A stretch of DNA of 51,847 nucleotides from Saprospiraceae bacterium (GTDB taxonomy: Bacteria > Bacteroidota > Bacteroidia > Chitinophagales > Saprospiraceae), in the NCBI GenBank assembly GCA_020630435.1, contig JAHDBJ010000034.1, forward strand, positions 1-51,847, written 5' to 3'. Within the stretch, counting starts at the first letter, position 1. Every line of letters begins with the position of its first letter. The translations under genes were made by a program, and so were the position numbers. This document shows positions 16,964 through 24,265 of the stretch, piece by piece. The notes under the pieces were generated by a model. It saw only the letters and a program-made list of their open reading frames with translations. It searched no databases and was not told the origin of the DNA.

Positions 16964-17335
16964 TCATTTAAGTTATGATGTTACAATATAATATTGTGGT
17001 ATAATAAGGAATACAAATAAAGATAAGTTTTTTTAAAACAAAAAATTATAACTAAAAAAATGCAGCATAGCCATTCTTCTTGTAATAAGATAATCTATTT
17101 TGAATATTGATGACTAGATTGTTCGTTTTGGGCATATGAATTTTATTTTTTTATAAAATTGGTAAAGTATTTTAAGTGTTTATTGAAGCATAAATGAAGG
17201 GGGATACTTAAGAAGATTAGCTAGTATTTATATAAAATGTATATTTTGAAGTTGTTTGAAAATTAATACTCAATTATGAATTTTTATAAAAACCCCAATC
17301 ACAAAAATATGCTGGATCATGGATTGCACCACTTT
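16964..17335. other. Non-coding region upstream of the ECF sigma gene and downstream of pyrB
   Basis: No coding frame is credible in these 372 bp. It is very AT-rich and holds a palindrome near the sigma start (annotated separately). It also holds a hairpin of two 8-bp arms (17139-17146 and 17153-17160) around a T6 loop that could end pyrB transcription, although it is 176 bp past the pyrB stop. I see nothing else. Confidence 0.5.
16983..16997. promoter_or_regulatory. 15-bp palindrome upstream of ECF sigma gene
   Basis: ACAATAT and ATATTGT are arranged around a single central A, ending 20 bp before the sigma start codon. In a genome this AT-rich, one or two such palindromes per 50 kb are expected by chance, so a regulatory role rests on position only. 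Confidence 0.25.
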
Positions 17336-18265
17336 TTATGATCCCCTTTTTCCAGCCAATAAATAAAGGATAGCCATACGTGTTGCTAGACCATTTTCAA
17401 CTTGCTGTAAGATAATTGATTGGTCAGAATCAGCGACATCACTACTAAGCTCTACTCCTCGATTAATAGGTCCAGGGTGCATTATGACAACTTCTTTATT
17501 CAAACTATCTAAAAGTTTTTTATTGATACCAAAACGAAGCACATATTCCCGAATAGATGGAAAATATTTTATGTCCTGTCGTTCCAATTGAATTCTTAGT
17601 ACATTGGCAATATCACACCATTCAAGGGTGTTTCTAAGGTCATGAGAGACCTCAACGCCCAGATGTTGGATATGTTTAGGAATAAGAGTAGGAGGCCCAC
17701 ATACCTTTACTTTTGCACCTAGCTTATTTAAGCAAAATATATTACTCATTGCTACTCTAGAGTGAAGGATATCACCAAAAATAGCAATTTTTTTGCCTTC
17801 CAAATCACCAACTTGCTCTCGCATAGAAAAAGCATCTAGCAAGGCTTGTGTGGGATGTTCATGTGTGCCGTCACCAGCATTAATGATATTGGCATCAATA
17901 TGGCGAGATAAAAATATGGGTGCACCTGGAGCTGGATGTCGCATAACGAGCATATCAACTTTCATTGAAAGTATATTATTCACCGTATCTAGTAGTGTTT
18001 CTCCTTTTTTAACTGAAGAAGCAGCAGCAGAAAAATTAACCACATCTGCAGAAAGCCTTTTTTCAGCTAATTCGAAAGAAATTCTTGTTCGAGTAGAATT
18101 TTCAAAAAATAAATTGGCGATAGTAACATCTCTCAGGGAAGGAACTTTTTTGATTGGACGATTGAGGACTTCCTTAAAACGTTCCGTTGTCTCAAAGATG
18201 AGTTCTATATCTTTCTTTTTTAGGTACTTAATACCAAGAATATGTTTAGTACTTAATTCAGCCAT
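17336..18265 (-). CDS. pyrB: Aspartate carbamoyltransferase catalytic subunit
   Basis: A 309-residue ATCase catalytic chain, normal length. The carbamoyl-phosphate loop STRTR is at residues 57-61 (FFENSTRTRISFELA), the HPTQALLD motif follows, and HPGPINRG near the end is the aspartate-binding region. It condenses carbamoyl phosphate and aspartate to carbamoyl-aspartate, the committed step of pyrimidine synthesis, in the cytoplasm. Its ATG directly follows the pyrR stop codon, so pyrR and pyrB form an operon. No regulatory pyrI gene is adjacent, suggesting control through PyrR rather than allosteric PyrI. The next pathway enzyme, dihydroorotase, is 32 kb away at the window end. Confidence 0.97.
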   Translation of the reverse strand: MAELSTKHILGIKYLKKKDIELIFETTERFKEVLNRPIKKVPSLRDVTIANLFFENSTRTRISFELAEKRLSADVVNFSAAASSVKKGETLLDTVNNILSMKVDMLVMRHPAPGAPIFLSRHIDANIINAGDGTHEHPTQALLDAFSMREQVGDLEGKKIAIFGDILHSRVAMSNIFCLNKLGAKVKVCGPPTLIPKHIQHLGVEVSHDLRNTLEWCDIANVLRIQLERQDIKYFPSIREYVLRFGINKKLLDSLNKEVVIMHPGPINRGVELSSDVADSDQSIILQQVENGLATRMAILYLLAGKRGS

Positions 18266-18817
18266 TTATGATTGCTTTTGGGGAAATAAAATCACGTTGT
18301 CTGCTCCTTGTATTTCTTTCCATTCCACTTGCACATAGGCTTCACTACTTCTTGAATCAATACTTATACCAGTATAGTTCGCTTCAATTGGAAGTTCTCT
18401 GTTGAAACAACGATCCACCATCGTAACTAAGGCAATTTCATCAGCTCGACCGTAATACTGAAGGGCTGCTAGTGCAGCGTTAATAGTTCTACCAGTATAT
18501 AAAACGTCATCTACTAAAATGACCTTTTTATTATCTATTAGAAAATCAATTTGTGTACTACTTGGAGTAAGTGGTTTGGTACGAGTTCTAAAGTCATCTC
18601 TAAAAAAAGTAATATCTAACTTGCCATACTCAATATTACTCAATTTAGATATTTCTAACAAACGTTGGTAAATTCTAGATGCTAGGATACAGCCTTCAGG
18701 TTGGATGCCAATAATACAAGTATCTTTAAAATCTCCAAAATCTTCAATTAATTGATACGTTAGCCGTTCAATGGTTAGAGAAAATCGAGCTTCATCTAAT
18801 ATAATTCTTTCCACCAA
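18266..18817 (-). CDS. pyrR: PyrR: pyr operon attenuator protein / uracil phosphoribosyltransferase
   Basis: A 183-residue PRTase-fold protein with the PRPP-binding motif VILVDDVLYTGRT at about 99-111. The Arg/Lys-rich loop FFRDDFRTRTKPL lies before it, and ISIDSRSSEAYVQVEW at the end is typical of PyrR. In other bacteria PyrR binds pyr mRNA in a UMP-dependent way and has weak uracil phosphoribosyltransferase activity. The start is a TTG at 18817: no ATG is available nearby, and homologues begin at the same position relative to ILD. It lies 7 bp after the DUF4932 gene and abuts pyrB. I could not see a clear PyrR RNA-binding loop upstream. Confidence 0.95.
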   Translation of the reverse strand: MVERIILDEARFSLTIERLTYQLIEDFGDFKDTCIIGIQPEGCILASRIYQRLLEISKLSNIEYGKLDITFFRDDFRTRTKPLTPSSTQIDFLIDNKKVILVDDVLYTGRTINAALAALQYYGRADEIALVTMVDRCFNRELPIEANYTGISIDSRSSEAYVQVEWKEIQGADNVILFPQKQS

Positions 18818-18824
18818 TCCGTTT

Positions 18825-19832
18825 TTATTTAAAATGTGATTTCAAATGTACAATAAATTCTTTATAAATATCTTCAAATTCCATTTCTGGTGTTTCAAGA
18901 TAATTATCTAAAAGAGTATAAATAATTTTTGAAGCTGGAGGCTGATTTTGAATATCTTCTTTCCCGTGATTTTCACCATAATAATGACCAATTATCTTTG
19001 AGGTAAGACCTCTTACAATTATTTCATCAATATTAGTATAAGTCTCTTTATGTTTTTCTTGTTGTATGAGTTTTTTTAGCTCTTCATCATAATATTTATC
19101 AAGCAATCTATCCGTATAAAGATGGGCATTTTCATGTATAGCTATTCTTCTATAATCTTCATCCCATTCTAATTGGAGTTGTTGTGAAGTTGTATCAGGA
19201 TGATCACAAAAATATCCAATAAGAAAATGCCGATTATCTTTATCATCATTTAAAAAAGTGATAGCTTTATTTGTGATGTTATTAAGTGGGTCAAAATATA
19301 TTTTTAATTGAGATGTATTAGTCGTTCTAAAGAAAGCGTTTAGTTTTTGTGAGATTTGGTTCGTTTTTATAGAGTCTATGAAGTTGGTGAAATCAGGTTT
19401 TATGGAATGTTGATACTGTATTTCTTTTTTGAAGTCAGCAAGTAGAGTTGCTACAGAATCTAGATTTTTTCCATACCATTCGTAATTATAATTTAGATAA
19501 GCAGTATCAAGTCCTTCTCTAATATTAAAATCAGCATCAAATGCTAAGGCAAGTACTGGAAGATCACCGCTCCAAACTTCACCATTTCGTATTGTTTGAA
19601 CTAATGGATGTTGGTCAAATCCTAAATAGGGTTCTATTTGTTTTTTATAATAATCATTTTTACAAGGAAGATAGATTTCAGGAATACTATCTTTTAATGC
19701 TAATACGTAAGCAATTCTTAAAAGTTCTATCTGTTTATTTATTACAAGACTATGTGTATTAGGAAACCGAACGGTATTTTTTTTACAAGAAAAAAGAATA
19801 CTTATAAAAATTAATATCAAAAGTCGTTGCAT
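18825..19832 (-). CDS. DUF4932-like lipoprotein, putative zinc metalloprotease
   Basis: A 335-residue protein with a lipoprotein signal (LLILIFISILFSC, Cys at about 16). It has an HExxH-type zinc motif H233-E234-N-A-H237 (IAIHENAHLYTD), followed about 35 residues later by NIDEIIVRGL, which could supply the third ligand. The layout fits DUF4932 proteins, which are predicted but not proven peptidases. It would sit on the periplasmic or outer membrane face. It lies between argS and pyrR in a tight minus-strand series (29 and 7 bp gaps), probably by operon hitch-hiking rather than shared function. Confidence 0.8.
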   Translation of the reverse strand: MQRLLILIFISILFSCKKNTVRFPNTHSLVINKQIELLRIAYVLALKDSIPEIYLPCKNDYYKKQIEPYLGFDQHPLVQTIRNGEVWSGDLPVLALAFDADFNIREGLDTAYLNYNYEWYGKNLDSVATLLADFKKEIQYQHSIKPDFTNFIDSIKTNQISQKLNAFFRTTNTSQLKIYFDPLNNITNKAITFLNDDKDNRHFLIGYFCDHPDTTSQQLQLEWDEDYRRIAIHENAHLYTDRLLDKYYDEELKKLIQQEKHKETYTNIDEIIVRGLTSKIIGHYYGENHGKEDIQNQPPASKIIYTLLDNYLETPEMEFEDIYKEFIVHLKSHFK

Positions 19833-19861
19833 TATTGTCTTGATTGGATAAGTTATAAAGC

Positions 19862-21709
19862 TTACATTCTCTTAGGTACTTCTATACCTAAAAGATCTAA
19901 AGCTTGCGCTAATATTTGAGCTACAGCTTTACACAATAATAATCTGAATGCAGTAGCTCCTTTTTCATTTGCATTAAGAATTTGAACATCGTGCCAAAAT
20001 TTATGTAATAGCTTGGCTAAATCATAACAATAATTTGCAATGTTAGCAGGATCATAACTTTTAGCAGCTTCTTCTAGGATACTAGGAAAAACAAAGATTT
20101 GGGCAATCAAATCCTTTTCTTGTGATTGCAAATTCATATAATTTAATGCTTCTTCAAAGTCAACGCCTTCTTGAATACCTTTTTGATATACACCATTGGC
20201 TCTTACATAGGAATACTGTACATAAGGACCTGTTTGACCTTGAAGATCCACAGATTCTTTAGGATTGAAAACCATGTTTTTTACAGGGTTTACCTTTAGA
20301 ATAAAGAACTTCAAAGCTGCTAGACCAATCTGTCTAAAAATATTTTCTTGTTCTTCTTTTGGCATATCAGCAATAGAACCTATTGCTTGTGTATTTTTTT
20401 TGGCTTCATTGATAACATCCGCTATTAAATCATCGGCATCAACTACTGTGCCTTCTCTAGATTTCATCCTACCTTCTGGAAGGTTTACCATACCATAAGA
20501 TAGGTGATAAAGTCCATCGGCATAGCTTCTACCAAGTTCTTTCAAGGTGGCAAATAAAGCTGCAAAGTGATAGTCCTGTTCATTACCTACGACATAGATC
20601 ATTTTGTCAAAACCTACTTCATTGTATCTCATATCAGCAGTTCCTAAGTCTTGAGTGATATAAACAGAAGTACCGTCGCTTCTCAATACGAGCTTCTTAT
20701 CTAGTTTATGATTTTCTAAATCAATCCAAATCGAACCATCCTCTTTTTTATAAAATTTTCTAGCAGCTATTCCATCATCAATGATGTTTTTTCCGAGTAG
20801 ATATGTATCGGATTCATAGAGGGCGGAGTCAAAATGAACACCTAATTTTTTGTAGGTGGTTTCAAAGCCGTCATAGACCCATTGGTTCATTTGTTGCCAT
20901 AGATTTCTGGTAGAAGTATCATTTTCTTCCCAATTGATAAGCATTGCTTTAGCGGCTTTGCCTATACTAGAATATTCATTAAAATAGTTGTTTTTATAAC
21001 TGTTGAAAAAAATGACCTCATCATCTCCATCTTTTTTCTTTTCTGTAAATATTTTCTTGCCTTGCTCGGATTGTTGCCAAGTTCTATATTCATTTTGAAA
21101 AGCTTGTTCAAATTTTACATAATAATGACCAACAAAATGATCGCCTTTAACCTGAGTAGATTCAGGCGTAGTACCTTTTCCAAATTGCTGCCATGCTAAC
21201 ATACTTTTACAAATGGCAATACCTCTATCATTAACGATTTGAGTTTTAACGACATCATATCCTGCAGCCTCAAGAATTTTAGCCGTTGACCAACCCAATA
21301 GTATATTTCTGATATGTCCTAGATGTAGTGGTTTATTAGTATTTGGTGATGCAAATTCTACCATTACTTTTTGACCATTACTAGGAAATTTTCCAAATTG
21401 TTCATCCTTTAAAACAGAATGTAAGAAGTCTATCCAAAATGAATCATGGAATTTAAGGTTTAGGAAACCTTTTACGACATTAAAAGAGCTGAGTTCATCG
21501 ACTCTATCGACGAGATATTGCCCCAATTCTTCTCCAATTTGCTCAGGCTTTTTCTTAGCTATTTTAGTAAAAGGAAAAACAACTACGGTATAATCTCCTT
21601 CAAACTCTTTTCTTGTCTGTGATAAGGTGATAGATTTATCAAAAGTTTCATGATACAACGCTTTAACACCTTCTTTAACGGCTGCTTCTAGTACATTTAG
21701 TATCTTCAT
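19862..21709 (-). CDS. argS: Arginyl-tRNA synthetase
   Basis: With the ATG at 21709 the protein is 615 residues; a TTG 45 bp upstream is rejected because homologues begin near ILNVLEAAV. Class I signature HLGH is in NKPLHLGHIRN (about 126-136), and the KMSKS equivalent is GRMKSREGT (about 415). An N-terminal Add-1 domain and the C-terminal anticodon-binding helical bundle ending in LGIEVPKRM are both present. It charges tRNA-Arg in the cytoplasm. It is the first gene of the series argS, DUF4932 lipoprotein, pyrR, pyrB. The upstream gap holds a 17-bp palindrome. Confidence 0.97.
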   Translation of the reverse strand: MKILNVLEAAVKEGVKALYHETFDKSITLSQTRKEFEGDYTVVVFPFTKIAKKKPEQIGEELGQYLVDRVDELSSFNVVKGFLNLKFHDSFWIDFLHSVLKDEQFGKFPSNGQKVMVEFASPNTNKPLHLGHIRNILLGWSTAKILEAAGYDVVKTQIVNDRGIAICKSMLAWQQFGKGTTPESTQVKGDHFVGHYYVKFEQAFQNEYRTWQQSEQGKKIFTEKKKDGDDEVIFFNSYKNNYFNEYSSIGKAAKAMLINWEENDTSTRNLWQQMNQWVYDGFETTYKKLGVHFDSALYESDTYLLGKNIIDDGIAARKFYKKEDGSIWIDLENHKLDKKLVLRSDGTSVYITQDLGTADMRYNEVGFDKMIYVVGNEQDYHFAALFATLKELGRSYADGLYHLSYGMVNLPEGRMKSREGTVVDADDLIADVINEAKKNTQAIGSIADMPKEEQENIFRQIGLAALKFFILKVNPVKNMVFNPKESVDLQGQTGPYVQYSYVRANGVYQKGIQEGVDFEEALNYMNLQSQEKDLIAQIFVFPSILEEAAKSYDPANIANYCYDLAKLLHKFWHDVQILNANEKGATAFRLLLCKAVAQILAQALDLLGIEVPKRM

Positions 21710-21750
21710 TATTGTATTAAAATTTTTGGCAAAAATATCATTCCTACTTG

Positions 21751-21767
21751 ACAAAATTGAATTTTGT
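21751..21767. promoter_or_regulatory. 17-bp palindrome upstream of argS
   Basis: ACAAAATT and AATTTTGT surround a single G, centred 50 bp before the argS ATG. On the minus strand, TATTTTTG, a match to the Bacteroidota -7 consensus TAnnTTTG, lies just downstream, but no -33 TTTG is at the right distance. Operator or chance AT palindrome; position is the only argument. Confidence 0.25.
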
Positions 21768-21908
21768 ATTTAATTATTGCTTAGTACAATGCAACTTATT
21801 GGTAAATAGTTTCATCTAACGAAATATATTAGACTTATTTTTAAATTAAAAATCATTATTTTGTAAATTAATTTTAAATAAAAACCTTACCTAGCCAAAT
21901 CCTTTACG

Positions 21909-21947
21909 AAGTTGTTTAATAATGAAGGTTTATTTTAGTTATAAGTG
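21909..21947 (+). repeat. 39-bp direct repeat, copy 1 (upstream of ompA)
   Basis: Begins GAAGTTGTTTAATAATGAAG and matches 22892-22930 at 36 of 39 positions. In this copy a related 21-bp block (CATTCTATTT...) lies 105 bp further on, whereas in copy 2 it follows directly. Confidence 0.85.
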
Positions 21948-22141
21948 CTTGTATATCAATATGAAACTCCATTCTTTTTTCGTACCCTTAGCTACAGTGA
22001 AAAGAATTAGCTGAAATATTGATATATCATAATGACTATATAAATAATTGAGCATTCTATTTCAAACAGCTTCTACATTAAGAGGGTCTCAGTATTAATT
22101 GAATATTCCTAGATGTTTTCAGCATTCAAAACTAAGAAATT

Positions 22142-22879
22142 ATGAAAAAATTGTTTCTGCTTATGGCAAGTATGTTATTCCTATTGTGTCAAACTCAAGG
22201 ACAAGTTATAGTACAAATAGCAGCTTACGAAACACCCGTATCCATTAGTTATTTCGAGGGACTTGATGGTGTTAATTCTTATACTGATCAAAATGATATT
22301 CGGCACTATTATATAGGAGGCTTTTCCTCCGCAGAGGAAGCAGAGCCAGTTGTACAGCAAGTTATTGCAGCAGGTTATCCTAATGCTCGTGTAGAAAACT
22401 TGTCCAGTTTTAAAGATTGTGGTTGTTATTTACCAGACTCCTTCACTCCTAAAACAATAACAAACCTCAAAAAATTGAAATCTATTTTTTTTGATTTTGA
22501 TAAAGCCTTTTTAAGAGGAGAGTCAGAAGTTCAATTGTCCATTTTAGCTGAAATCCTCCATGAGCAGCCCTCATATTTTACGGAGATAAGAGCGCATACA
22601 GACTCGAAAGGAAGTTTAGAATATAATCGAGAACTGTCCCATTCTAGAGCAGCTTCGGTGAGAAAATATTTATCGTCTAAAGGTATAAGTTTAGATCGTA
22701 TTCGGACAAGCACTTCAGGAGAGGAAGAGCCAATTGCTAAGAATGAACTCGAAGGTAAAGATACGCAAGAAGGTCGTCAATTGAATCGTAGAGTAGAACT
22801 ATTAGTGATTGATGAGACAGGAGAAGTTTTAAATGATCTAGTCGAAAAAATATTTGTACCCGATCATTTAAAATACTAG
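22142..22879 (+). CDS. OmpA family protein with N-terminal SPOR-like domain
   Basis: A 245-residue secreted protein. Signal peptide 1-20 (MKKLFLLMASMLFLL...TQGQ). Residues 22-88 look SPOR-like (VIVQIAAYETP, then YYIGGFSSAEEAEPVVQQV), a fold that binds denuded septal glycan. Residues 110-230 are the OmpA C-terminal peptidoglycan-binding domain (IFFDFDKAFLRGES, EIRAHTDSKGSLEYNRELSHSRAASVRKYL in overlapping blocks, NRRVELLVI). It therefore probably anchors the envelope to peptidoglycan twice over. It is flanked by two copies of a 39-bp direct repeat, so the gene may have moved or been duplicated as a cassette. No co-transcribed neighbour. Confidence 0.92.
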   Translation: MKKLFLLMASMLFLLCQTQGQVIVQIAAYETPVSISYFEGLDGVNSYTDQNDIRHYYIGGFSSAEEAEPVVQQVIAAGYPNARVENLSSFKDCGCYLPDSFTPKTITNLKKLKSIFFDFDKAFLRGESEVQLSILAEILHEQPSYFTEIRAHTDSKGSLEYNRELSHSRAASVRKYLSSKGISLDRIRTSTSGEEEPIAKNELEGKDTQEGRQLNRRVELLVIDETGEVLNDLVEKIFVPDHLKY

Positions 22880-22891
22880 AAGTATGTCATA

Positions 22892-22930
22892 GAAGTTGTT
22901 TAATAATGAAGGTTGATTTTAATTGTAAGT
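22892..22930 (+). repeat. 39-bp direct repeat, copy 2 (downstream of ompA)
   Basis: Matches 21909-21947 with three substitutions. It is followed immediately (22931-22952) by a block resembling 22053-22073, so copy 2 lacks the 105 bp that separate these two blocks in copy 1. It begins 12 bp after the ompA stop codon. Confidence 0.85.
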
Positions 22931-22956
22931 CATTCTATTTTTAAACAGTTTCATAA

Positions 22957-23145
22957 AGAAATAAACTACGGAGAAAAGAAAACCAGATAAAAAATACTGA
23001 TGACTGCATTGGATTTTATATTACAGACATTAAATCATTAAAAGAATATCTTTTTGAAAAAATAAAATTAGATGCACTATCAACAACAAGACACAGATTC
23101 GAAAAATTTATAAAGAAAAGGATAGAAAATTATATTTCAAATTAA
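22957..23145 (+). pseudogene. Short relic coding segment without a start
   Basis: An open stretch of about 62 codons between an in-frame TAA (22954-22956) and TAA (23143-23145), with no ATG or plausible alternative start. The translation is protein-like, charged and helical, e.g. DDCIGFYITDIKSLKEYLFEK and RHRFEKFIKKRIENYISN. I do not recognise it. It is probably the C-terminal remnant of a lost gene, cut by whatever placed the direct repeat copy just upstream. Confidence 0.35.
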
Positions 23146-23194
23146 ATCTACAACTTCGATTCTAAAAGAAAAATGCCTGTGTTGAACAAAGACT

Positions 23195-23235
23195 ATAACA
23201 CCCATGTTGTCCGCTCGCCTTTCGGAGAACGTTAT
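23195..23235 (+). other. GC-richer imperfect hairpin, attC-like in shape
   Basis: Outer arms ATAAC (23195-23199) and GTTAT (23231-23235) and inner arms GTTGTCCG (23206-23213) and CGGAGAAC (23223-23230, seven of eight paired) form an asymmetric double stem with a 6-nt one-sided bulge and 9-nt loop. The AAC...GTT outer triplets and bulged two-step stem resemble integron attC sites, but the R-box consensus is not matched. It lies between two relic genes in an otherwise AT-rich zone. Confidence 0.3.
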
Positions 23236-23317
23236 GAGTTGGCGTTGCAAGTAGTGTCAACCTCTGTCTTTGGGTAACCATCCAACGATTAAAAAGGAAG
23301 TTATAAAATGTTCAAAT

Positions 23318-23854
23318 ATGAAAGTAGGAAAGCTATTTATAATTATATTTTTGACAAAAATGGTAAATTAAAGTCATGCATTTATAAGGTCTGATTCAGT
23401 TGAAGTGTGGTTAGGCTTTTATGAGAGTGGTGAAATTTTTTCAAATGGAATTCGTTTAGACTCTACAAGCTCAACTATTTTTTTATGAAAACGGAATGTT
23501 AAAAAATAAAACGAAATACTTGATAAAAACAATCTTATTGTAGTTTTGACAGGAAAAGTAATAAAATCGACAAATGGTGGGGATACTTGGGAAACTATAT
23601 ATGAAGAGAATGCAAGAATGATAGGATTTGATTCAGTAAATAAGGGGTTAATGTTATTAAAAAAGAGCAGTTGTCCAACAGATATTTATCAAGTAAATGA
23701 TTTAATAGCTTCAACTGATAATGGTGGAATTCTTTGGGTAGAGGCAGAAGATACGACAACTAATTTACGTTCTAATTTTCAAAACAGTCAAAAGAAGAAT
23801 AATGGAAATTGGTATATAATGATTGGAAACCAATTGTTTGAGATAAATGAATAG
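23318..23854 (+). pseudogene. Decayed secreted protein gene with Asp-box/YCF48-like repeats
   Basis: One frame of 179 codons runs from the ATG at 23318 to the TAA at 23852-23854 but contains three in-frame stops: TAA at 23369, TGA at 23486 and TAA at 23507. It starts with a signal-peptide-like MKVGKLFIIIFLTKM. After the last stop it carries Asp-box motifs (STNGGDTW and STDNGGILW) of the BNR/YCF48 beta-propeller type. Between a T7 run (23478-23484) and an A6 run near 23505 the adjacent frame reads better (FYENGMLKNKTKYL), so compensating indels may explain two of the stops. The 102-codon 3' part could still be expressed but lacks export signals. Confidence 0.6.
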
Positions 23855-24265
23855 GCAAATTCAGCAGTAAGGTCATCCACAATAATACAAAAATAGTTTT
23901 ATTTTTTTAATATATGATTTTGATAATGTGAACATATTTACTTAACTTCGCTGCGAAGTAATAAGAGAAAGAATGTGTTTATACTTTTTTAATAAAAGTA
24001 ACTTTTCAATTCGAATACTATAAATACACAGAAAATCTGCAAGTTTTTTTTTGATTTAATTTAAAGAACGGAGTGCAATATACTACCAATCTTTGTAGTA
24101 AACTTGGGTTGGTTGTGACTGTTTGTATAAGTTTTAAGGAAAGATTTCTCAATCAATACTCCTCTCTCAATCCGTGTTTTATGACAAACCTTGATAATAG
24201 AAATGATTTTTCTATTATTAAAAATATTATAAACTTTTTTTTATTTACAAACCTAATAATTTATC
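23855..24265. other. Non-coding leader region of the subtilase gene
   Basis: 411 bp with no credible gene. Visible structures are a 15-bp palindrome ACTTCGC-T-GCGAAGT (23945-23959), a small stem TACTAC/GTAGTA (24081-24086 with 24095-24100), and a perfect 10-bp stem ATAATAGAAA/TTTCTATTAT with a 5-nt loop (24194-24218) that ends 47 bp before the subtilase ATG. The last would form in the 5' untranslated RNA and could stabilise or regulate the message. I found no convincing promoter. Confidence 0.5.

Larger units (their letters stand above)
21710..22141. other. Divergent intergenic region between argS and ompA
   Basis: 432 bp without a coding frame. It must contain promoters for argS (left) and the OmpA gene (right). 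It holds a 17-bp palindrome (21751-21767) and the first copy of a 39-bp direct repeat (21909-21947). A further block at 22053-22073 is repeated, immediately joined to the 39-mer, downstream of ompA. Confidence 0.6.

Noticed and set aside
18825-18865. Possible PyrR-responsive attenuator between the DUF4932 gene and pyrR
   Set aside because: Only 7 bp separate the genes, leaving no room for an attenuator; no convincing binding loop was found in the adjacent coding sequence.
23945-23959. Palindrome ACTTCGC-T-GCGAAGT as a REP-like element or operator
   Set aside because: A single copy was seen in the window and it is 300 bp from the nearest start codon, so I list it only as a structure in the leader region.
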